A stretch of DNA of 64,000 nt from RUG100 sp050953405 (lineage in GTDB: Bacteria; Bacillota; Clostridia; Peptostreptococcales; Anaerovoracaceae): contig JBMNMP010000001.1 in NCBI GenBank assembly GCA_050953405.1, forward strand, positions 372,001 to 436,000. Direction: 5' to 3'. The position numbers and the translations under genes were made by a program. The notes under the pieces were generated by a model. It did no database searches and was not told where the DNA came from. It worked only from the letters and a program-made list of their open reading frames with translations. This document shows positions 59,401 to 64,000 of the stretch, piece by piece (position 1 is the stretch's first letter; each line of letters starts with the position of its first letter).

Positions 59401-60867
59401 GGCAAGACCGACACTACAGCTAACGCAGAGATAAAGGCGTACACCGGATTCACACACAACCCGGATGCGGCAGGCACGAAGCTGACCGGCAACATCGCTG
59501 GAGACGGCAGCCTGGTCCTCAAAGTGTACTACGACAGAAACAACGTCAACGTCACTTACAGCTATGACGGCAATGTACCTGCAGGAGCATCCACATTGCC
59601 GATGACCGCCACATACAGATACGGCGACGAGGTGACTGTGGCCGATAATGCAACAGCACCCGGATACACATTCAGTGGCTGGAGTACAGATGATGCAGCC
59701 ATCGAGAACGGCAAGTTCACGATGCCGGACAACGACGTGGAGATCAAGGGATCCTTCACAGCGAATAAAGACACGGCATACAAGGTAGAGCACTACAAGC
59801 AGAACCTGAATGATAACGGATACACCCTGGCAGATACAGAAAACCTCACGGGCACCACGGACACCGAAGCGACAGCGACGCCGAAGACCTATGAAGGATT
59901 CACGTTCAACAAAGATGCGGCAGGCACCAAGCTGACCGGCAACATCGCAGGAGACGGCAGTCTGGTTCTCAAGGTGTACTACGACAGGAACAACGTAGAT
60001 GTGACTTACAGCTACGACGGCAAGGTGCCCACAGGCGCATCCACATTGCCGAAGAGCGCCACATACAGATATGGCGAGGAGGTGACTGTGGCCGATGCGG
60101 CGACAGCACTCGGATACACATTCAGCGGCTGGAGCACAGAAGATGCAGCTATCGAGAACGGCAAGTTCACGATGCCGGACAACGACGTGGAGATCAAGGG
60201 ATCCTTCACAGCGAATAAAGACACGGCATACAAGGTAGAGCACTACAAGCAGAACGTGAACGACGACGGGTACACCCTGGCGGATACAGAAAGCCTCACA
60301 GGCACCACGGACACCGAAGCGACAGCGACGCCGAAGACCTATGAAGGATTCACGTTCAACAAAGATGCGGCAGGCACGAAGCTGACCGGCAACATCGCAG
60401 GAGACGGCAGCCTGGTACTCAAGGTGTACTATGACAGGAACATATACAAAGTGACCTTCAATGACTATGACGGCAAGGAAATCTCCAGCGACGACTACAG
60501 GTACGGAGCAGAGGTGAACGTGCCTCAGGATCCAACAAGAGAATCTGAGATCATAAAGGGCACGCTGACGGATTACACATTTGACAAATGGGATCCTGAA
60601 GTCGAAAAGACAGTAGTCAAAGATGCGGTATACAAGGCAGCTTACACCAGCGAGGCCGCAGATGTGGATCCGTATACACTGAAATTGATGGCGCTGAAGA
60701 AGCTCAGCGGACAAGAGCTGAAGGAGGGACAGTTCACATTCGTGCTGAAGAACTCCAAAGGCGAGGTGATAGATACGGCCAGATCGGAGACACCGAGAAG
60801 TACACCATCAGCGAGCGCGACGACGGGTATGGCAGATATACTTATGACAAGTCGGTATACGAGGTGA
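56446..60867 (+). CDS. Giant VWA / SHIRT-type repeat surface adhesin (frame breaks before its end)
   Basis: 1473 residues with an AGAGGAGG site. A signal peptide (LAWVLAITVVLTFTPSLAFA) is followed by a VWA domain (about 75-300) with MIDAS motif VVDRSGSMD and LTDGLPNY. A jelly-roll-like region follows (about 310-425), then alternating repeats: SHIRT-like modules (YGEEVTVADAATA, GYTFSGWS, KFTMPDNDV) and modules of the form YKVEHYKQNLN...LTGTTDTEA. The frame ends inside a pilin-like isopeptide domain (LKKLSGQELKEGQFTFVLKN). Its continuation lies in another frame (60783-61613). It is likely a cell-surface adhesin induced or repressed through c-di-GMP. Confidence 0.85.
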   Translation: MRRGLLRRAKSWLAWVLAITVVLTFTPSLAFAEDSSPDSKLTTSKTAEWVDKDSKIAKIQLTVNAANTQVTQNLSTRIVLVVDRSGSMDYYVRGTRETRMEMLKKAASDFVDDTLVQDNGDVQVALVSYNKNVSTDMGFSSSKSALKSSINSWRASGSTNIQAGIHQARGLLDSVQADNEYMIVLTDGLPNYSYYAEDYRAANAEDASYNVKTDVYPDITTQFDYYSYDSDHWLTDISDESNAVSEALMAKRDDKTRMFSIGFGLDDDQTAFMQSLASSDSDAFLTADNLSIVFDSIHSQIVDAGSQGVIHDEMGGESTVTYEYKVDPIQNDSKYPITANYEGSEQGVTTNASYDAANGEMIWNISSSDQGKIKAGKYTLTYYVKIDVNKGLPSVIKTNGDADITYIDPSGNTKTVDFGSPELTMNNYTVEYYYDGVQDAQKTKQIAAVAGQKISSYPDEAIEDYELDRVDWNNDQGAYLEVGSDNSQNIIKVYYKCMNKNVSYKYEGTVPSGAGAVPAAKDYRIGSTVNVEPRPAAIAGYTFEGWTAPAGVTVENGAFKMPGKDVQFTGRWTANDNTGYKVEHYKVDADGGATLAKTDELTGTTDTEVEAQPTTFDGYTYQPGYDNGNNKEIKTGTVAGDGRLVLKLYYTANEDTAYKVEHYKQNLNDSGYTLADTENLTGTTDTEATATPKTYEGFTFNKDAAGTKLSGNIAGDGSLVLKVYYDRNSYDVSYDYGPAPGGASPLPSKTTQKYGAALEVEPAAVAPGYTFSGWSTEDAAVENSKFTMPANDVVFTGSFTANGDTPYKVEHYKQNLDGTYPTSSELTADDIETLTGTTDTTANAVVRNIEGFTHDPNAAGTKLSGNIAGDGSLVLKVFYKRNIKDVSYQYEGSVPAGASALPGKASYKYGEEVNVAAEATAPGYTFSGWSTEDAAIENGKFTMPDNNVIVKGAFTAKGDTPYKVEYYWQNIKDDDYTLHETAKLTGKTDTTANAEIKAYTGFTHNPDAAGTKLTGNIAGDGSLVLKVYYDRNNVNVTYSYDGNVPAGASTLPMTATYRYGDEVTVADNATAPGYTFSGWSTDDAAIENGKFTMPDNDVEIKGSFTANKDTAYKVEHYKQNLNDNGYTLADTENLTGTTDTEATATPKTYEGFTFNKDAAGTKLTGNIAGDGSLVLKVYYDRNNVDVTYSYDGKVPTGASTLPKSATYRYGEEVTVADAATALGYTFSGWSTEDAAIENGKFTMPDNDVEIKGSFTANKDTAYKVEHYKQNVNDDGYTLADTESLTGTTDTEATATPKTYEGFTFNKDAAGTKLTGNIAGDGSLVLKVYYDRNIYKVTFNDYDGKEISSDDYRYGAEVNVPQDPTRESEIIKGTLTDYTFDKWDPEVEKTVVKDAVYKAAYTSEAADVDPYTLKLMALKKLSGQELKEGQFTFVLKNSKGEVIDTARSETPRSTPSASATTGMADILMTSRYTR
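57945..60450 (+). repeat. Tandem coding repeats of about 450 bases in the adhesin gene
   Basis: Alternating SHIRT-like and VEHYK-type modules recur with a period close to 450 bases. Near-identical DNA occurs around 59690-59960 and 60140-60410. Five SHIRT-like and six VEHYK-like units can be counted. The near identity of the last units implies recent duplication, so copy number may vary between strains. Confidence 0.8.
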
Positions 60868-61613
60868 TCGGCTATAATGAAAATACGCTCAATGCCATAA
60901 AGTTGACAGCCAATGACGGGAGACCGTCAAGAAGGATAGTCGTCGACGTTACAGTGACCAAGAACGGCAAGCTGGTAGGAGAAGAAGGAGTCATCTTCAA
61001 AAACACTTACTCTGAAAGGAGCCTGCTGCTGGCGAGAGTTATTGCCAGGGGAACCAGGACACAGACTATCGACTGGACCAGGGTCGCCGATGCGGATGGA
61101 TACTACATCTACTTCGCGAAGTGCAACACGCTGAACCCGAAGAGGACTTACAAGCTCAAGAAGGTGAAGACGATCAAGGGCAACTCCACATTCAAGTGGA
61201 AGAACACAAGAAAACTGAAGAGGGGCGTGAAGTACAAGTATTACGTAGCAGCTTACAAGAACGTAGGCGGCAAGGCGAAGATCATCAAGAAGAGCTTGTC
61301 TGCACACTCCATGGCGGAAACCGTTTACAAGAATCACACCAATGTGAAGAGCGTAAAGATAAAGTCGAAGAGGGCACTCACTCTGAAGAGAGGCAGGACC
61401 TCAACGATCAAGGCCAAGCCGTATGGTTATCAGAAAGGCAAGTATGTATTCTGGAAGACCCATGCAGCGAAACTGAGATACAAGAGCGAAGATACAAGGA
61501 TCGCTAAAGTCAACAGCAAGGGCAGGATCACAGCTGTTAAAAAAGGAACAGTCAAGGTCTATGTACTTGGAGTCAACGGAGTCAGAAGCTTCGTGACCGT
61601 AACTGTAAGGTAG
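60783..61613 (+). pseudogene. Out-of-frame C-terminal part of the adhesin
   Basis: In this frame the pilin-like domain continues (IGDTEKYTISERDDGYGRYT, SVYEVIGYNENTLNAIKL, EEGVIFKNTY). A fibronectin-like module follows (IDWTRVADADGYYIYFAKCN, YKYYVAAYKNVGGKAK), then a Lys-rich bacterial Ig-like module ending VRSFVTVTVR. A GTG at 60864 could start a 249-residue product, but it has no ribosome-binding site and no signal peptide. The break near 60780 also seems to have lost about 15 residues that the domain family has there. It is either a true disruption or a sequencing error in a repeat-rich gene. Confidence 0.7.
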
Positions 61614-61632
61614 TAGCAGTGACTTAAGGGAT

Positions 61633-61665
61633 CCCGGGCAGATCCCGGTCTCGGGACTGTCCGGG
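61633..61665 (+). other. GC-rich hairpin after the adhesin
   Basis: CCCGG...CAG...TCCCG / CGGGA...CTG...CCGGG with a short loop, 17 bases after the stop. It lacks a T-run, so it is perhaps an mRNA 3'-end stabiliser. Confidence 0.5.
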
Positions 61666-61720
61666 TGAACAAAGTTACTTCGGGCATATATGACAGATGC
61701 AGCTGAAAAACGAAAAGGAC

Positions 61721-61748
61721 AAAAGAGAGCTCTCAAAAGCTCTCTTTT
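61721..61748. terminator. Intrinsic terminator
   Basis: AAAAGAGAGCT / AGCTCTCTTTT, an 11-bp perfect stem with a 6-base loop. It ends transcription from the adhesin side. Confidence 0.8.
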
Positions 61749-61773
61749 GACTTGTGCCGTTTTTTGTTATAAT
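61747..61773 (+). promoter_or_regulatory. Possible promoter of the decarboxylase-fold gene
   Basis: TTGACT, 15-base spacer (short), perfect TATAAT at 61768-61773. The leader would be only about 12 bases. Confidence 0.35.
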
Positions 61774-61792
61774 CAAAGGCGAGGAGGCATCT

Positions 61793-63178
61793 ATGGAACA
61801 ATTTTTACTGAATCACGCGGTGCAGGGAGCGGTGTCCTTTCATATGCCGGGGCACAAGGGCTCCGATATATACAAGGAATGTGGTCACGGAGAATTCCTG
61901 GATCGTATCATGGACTGTGACATAACCGAGATACCGGGTGCGGACAACCTCTTTCAGGCGGAGGGCATCATCAAAGATCTGCAGCAGAGGTATGCGGCGC
62001 TCTATGATGTGGAACGCTCTTACGCTTTGATCAACAGCACCAGCGGCGGGCTGATCGCGGCCATACTGGCGATTGTGCCCCAGGGAGGCCGGCTGGTCAT
62101 GGCGCGCAACAGTCACAAGGCCATCTTCAATGCGCTCACGCTGGGCAGTATAGAGCCGGTTTATGCGCAGCCGAAAATGATAGATGAATACGGGATCTCC
62201 GGAGAGATCACGGCGGAGGAAATAGAGCGCTGCCTGAAGTCGGCGCCTGAGGCCGCGGCGGTAGTCCTGGCGAGCCCCAATTACTACGGTATCTGCAGCG
62301 ATATCGAGGCGATTGCAGAAGTATGCCACCGTATGGATAAGGTGCTCATAGTAGATCAGGCTCACGGAGCGCACCTGCAGTTTTTCCACAAGTTCGGATG
62401 CGGTGATGGCCTGCCGCTGCCGGCTGAAAGGTGCGGTGCGGATATCACGGTCAACAGCATACACAAGACGCTGGCCAGCTTTACGCAGAGCGCGGTCCTG
62501 AACCTCAACTCGGATCTGGTCGACAGGTACCTCCTGGAGGACAAGCTGCAGGCTATACAGTCGTCGAGCCCCTCTTATCTGCTGATGGCTTCCCTCGATA
62601 TCAACGCAGACATCATTGAGTCGCAGGGAAAGCGCATTTTCCGTCACTGGAGAAAGTGGCTGGATGATTTTTATGAGGAAGCCGGGGCGCTGGACGGCAT
62701 CAAGCTGCTGACGGCGGGCGGCATGGACAGAACCAAGATCAATATCGATGCGGGACAGCCGGGCAGCGAGCTGCTTTACCATCTGATGATGAAGGACATC
62801 ATACCGGAGCTGGTGACCGGAAACATTGTCATGTGCATGAGCGGAATCGGAAATACACGTGCGGATTACCGCAGGCTGCTGCGGGCGCTGAAGAAGTTCC
62901 GGCCGGGTGATGAGCACCCTGAGAACCTGCAGATCCCGCGTCCGGGCCGGCTGCACGGGATGCCGGAGGAATGGGAATATGTGCCCCTTCAGGAGGCGGC
63001 GGGCAGGATCGCGGCAGCCAGTCTGATACCATATCCGCCGGGGATCCCTATCGTGTGCCCCGGAGAGGAAATCACCGCGGAAATGGCCGCATATATCGGA
63101 GATCTGCGGGGACGCAAATACAAAGTTGTGGGCCTGAACGATGAAGGTCAGGTCAGAGTTGGAAGAGAGTCAGGATAA
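61793..63178 (+). CDS. Orn/Lys/Arg decarboxylase family PLP enzyme
   Basis: 461 residues from the ATG at 61793 (GAGGAGG site). Motifs: VSFHMPGHKG, NSTSGGLIAAI, ARNSHKAIFNAL, VDQAHGAHLQFF, and the PLP lysine in NSIHKTLASF. A C-terminal lid domain has IPYPPGIPIVCPGEEI. The length fits the short Gram-positive form (YaaO/SpeA-like) without the N-terminal wing domain of the inducible enterobacterial enzymes. It probably decarboxylates arginine, lysine or ornithine; the exact substrate is not readable. A small ORF follows after 7 bases. Confidence 0.88.
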   Translation: MEQFLLNHAVQGAVSFHMPGHKGSDIYKECGHGEFLDRIMDCDITEIPGADNLFQAEGIIKDLQQRYAALYDVERSYALINSTSGGLIAAILAIVPQGGRLVMARNSHKAIFNALTLGSIEPVYAQPKMIDEYGISGEITAEEIERCLKSAPEAAAVVLASPNYYGICSDIEAIAEVCHRMDKVLIVDQAHGAHLQFFHKFGCGDGLPLPAERCGADITVNSIHKTLASFTQSAVLNLNSDLVDRYLLEDKLQAIQSSSPSYLLMASLDINADIIESQGKRIFRHWRKWLDDFYEEAGALDGIKLLTAGGMDRTKINIDAGQPGSELLYHLMMKDIIPELVTGNIVMCMSGIGNTRADYRRLLRALKKFRPGDEHPENLQIPRPGRLHGMPEEWEYVPLQEAAGRIAAASLIPYPPGIPIVCPGEEITAEMAAYIGDLRGRKYKVVGLNDEGQVRVGRESG

Positions 63179-63185
63179 AAATAAG

Positions 63186-63347
63186 ATGAGAATAGCAGGC
63201 GAAAAAGAGATAACCTTAAAGTTCAATGATGAAGAAGTAATGCTGAAGCCCTTTGTTGAAGATATGATCAAGGGAGCGGTGCTCGGTATGGTAAAAGCGC
63301 TCAAGGGTTATGATGAAGATACTGATATCACCATAGAAATAAAATGA
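63186..63347 (+). CDS. Small conserved-looking protein (53 aa)
   Basis: From the ATG at 63186: MRIAGEKEITLKFNDEEVML, PFVEDMIKGAVLGMVKALKG, and an acidic end DEDTDITIEIK. The pattern is beta strand, amphipathic helix, beta strand. An in-frame ATG at 63141 would overlap the previous gene by 38 bases and lacks a site; AGGA lies 10 bases before the chosen start. I remember similar 50-residue ORFs from other Clostridia but know no name or function. Confidence 0.5.
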   Translation: MRIAGEKEITLKFNDEEVMLKPFVEDMIKGAVLGMVKALKGYDEDTDITIEIK

Positions 63348-63394
63348 AAAATCTAAAATAAACGATTTTATTAACTTAAAAGTAAAAATGACTC

Positions 63395-63423
63395 TTGACA
63401 AAGGAAATGCTTACAGATAGACT
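63395..63423 (+). promoter_or_regulatory. Predicted promoter of a small RNA or leader
   Basis: Perfect TTGACA, 17-base spacer, TAGACT. Confidence 0.55.
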
Positions 63424-63429
63424 TTAAAT

Positions 63430-63560
63430 GTAAGCGATAAGAGTTCATATCGCAAATACCAACCACAAACCAACAATTAGACAAAGCGGGTATTGACTCG
63501 TTTTGGGAGTTAGAGAAACAATTTTTTTCACGAAAAACCGAGGGTCTACTCGGTTTTTTT
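63430..63560 (+). ncRNA. Candidate small RNA or attenuated leader
   Basis: About 130 bases between a promoter and a strong terminator (AAAAACCGAG/CTCGGTTTTT, loop GGTCTA, T-run; 63533-63560). It contains a GCGATA/TATCGC hairpin at the 5' end, a single-stranded A/C-rich stretch ACCAACCACAAACCAACAA, and a TGACTC/GAGTTA hairpin. No ORF seen. It may be a trans-acting RNA whose C-rich loop pairs with ribosome-binding sites, or a terminated leader of the prepilin peptidase gene. Confidence 0.45.
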
Positions 63561-63625
63561 CTATTCCGGTTGCGGCCCCGGGGGCGTATATGGTAAAATA
63601 TGGATATCGATGAGGGGAGGAAAAT

Positions 63626-64000
63626 ATGGAAGAGATCATGGCTGTCCTGGTGGTGTGCGGGGTCGTAGTCGTGCTTTTGGCTATTGCGTATGTGGATCTG
63701 AAAACAGAGGAGATACCATATCGCCTCAATCTGATGCTGCTGGCATGGGGACTGGCCGCGGCCTTCATTTTCGAGGGGCCTGGCTGGAGAGAACGGCTGC
63801 TCGGCGCGCTATGTATTTCGCTGCCCATGATGCTGATGAACGTCATCATTCGCGATAGTTTTGGTGGCGGGGATATCCTCATGTGCGCATCCGGCGGAGT
63901 GCTCCTCGGCTGGCAGGGGATAATGACTGCGGCCTGCATCGGCTTTACCGGCGGCGGGATCATGGCGGTCTTCCTCCTGGCGGCAAAAAAAAGAACGCTC
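63626..64000 (+). CDS. Type IV prepilin peptidase (A24 family), N-terminal part
   Basis: Open from the ATG at 63626 (GGGGAGG site) to the window edge, 125 residues. Both catalytic aspartates of the A24 family are visible in their contexts: D in AYVDLKTEEIPYRLN and D in FGGGDILMC. Four membrane helices so far. Members cleave prepilin leader peptides and some also methylate; this short form lacks the N-terminal methylase domain. It implies a type IV pilus or competence-type system near the window. The C-terminus is beyond the edge. Confidence 0.75.
   Translation, partial: MEEIMAVLVVCGVVVVLLAIAYVDLKTEEIPYRLNLMLLAWGLAAAFIFEGPGWRERLLGALCISLPMMLMNVIIRDSFGGGDILMCASGGVLLGWQGIMTAACIGFTGGGIMAVFLLAAKKRTL

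Noticed and set aside
57945..60450. Regular repeats that might suggest a CRISPR array or satellite
   Set aside because: The repeats are in frame, about 450 bases long and encode protein modules of the adhesin; no short repeat-spacer pattern exists.
58717..60714. Minus-strand open frame of 665 codons opposite the adhesin
   Set aside because: Shadow frame: its apparent internal repeats only mirror the adhesin repeats, and it has no start signals.
1..64000. tRNA, rRNA, IS elements, prophage or attachment sites
   Set aside because: No T-loop consensus, transposase, integrase or terminal inverted repeats were found on reading; gene content and style are uniform throughout.

Overview
The window looks like chromosome of an anaerobic, moderately GC-rich Firmicute of the class Clostridia. 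Pointers are strong AGGAGG ribosome-binding sites with frequent TTG/GTG starts, a 3-hydroxybutyryl-CoA dehydrogenase, a tungsten-type aldehyde ferredoxin oxidoreductase with a poly-ferredoxin, a flavodiiron-rubredoxin-NADH reductase fusion, Hsp33, HisZ, UPF0182 and large non-LPXTG surface proteins. Anaerovoracaceae (Clostridial Family XIII) would fit, but I cannot prove it from sequence alone. I saw no tRNA, rRNA, CRISPR array, prophage or insertion sequence.

Layout. 1-6500: end of ispE, a GntR regulator, a membrane-anchored HtrA protease (minus strand), then hslO, DUF1934, a tiny membrane protein, DUF1846 and an AEC transporter. 6.6-7.5 kb: hbd. 7.6-13.5 kb (minus): a molybdenum hydroxylase operon (Mop-like oxidoreductase, a multi-domain FAD/Fe-S oxidoreductase, a small zinc ribbon). 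It sits behind a long structured leader with an intrinsic terminator and a matching antiterminator segment, probably a molybdenum-cofactor-type riboswitch. 13.6-15.1 kb: a small membrane protein and a radical SAM protein. 15.2-31.2 kb: a long co-oriented operon for a BtuF/FhuD-type ABC importer (lipoprotein binding protein, two FecCD permeases, ATPase). It is interleaved with a 1528-residue beta-helix surface protein, a SAM methyltransferase, a MoxR/DUF58/DUF4129 module and a second binding-protein-like surface protein.

31.3-38.4 kb: moeA, then a histidine operon starting with a HisZ-HisG fusion (hisZG-C-B-H-A-F-I; hisD and hisE are not here). 38.5-45.4 kb: a ThiS-like sulfur carrier ending in GGGCC, an unannotated minus-strand small RNA whose promoter is superimposed on that of a LytTR regulator, the flavodiiron fusion under a Fur-like box, and a tungsten aldehyde oxidoreductase operon (poly-ferredoxin, AOR, MoaD) whose -10 box lies in a perfect palindrome. 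45.5-56.1 kb: two glutamine synthetases, membrane and zinc-ribbon proteins, UPF0182 and serS. 56.2-61.6 kb: a c-di-GMP-I riboswitch followed by a giant VWA/SHIRT-type repeat adhesin that is frameshifted near its pilin-like domain. 61.8-64.0 kb: an Orn/Lys/Arg-decarboxylase-fold enzyme, a small conserved ORF, a small RNA or attenuated leader, and the start of a type IV prepilin peptidase.

Themes. Mo/W enzymes and cofactor genes recur (Mop, moeA, AOR, MoaD, the GGGCC carrier). Surface biology is the second theme: the surface proteins lack LPXTG motifs, and all end in lysine/arginine-rich fibronectin-like or Ig-like modules. Many operons here seem to be controlled through structured leaders.
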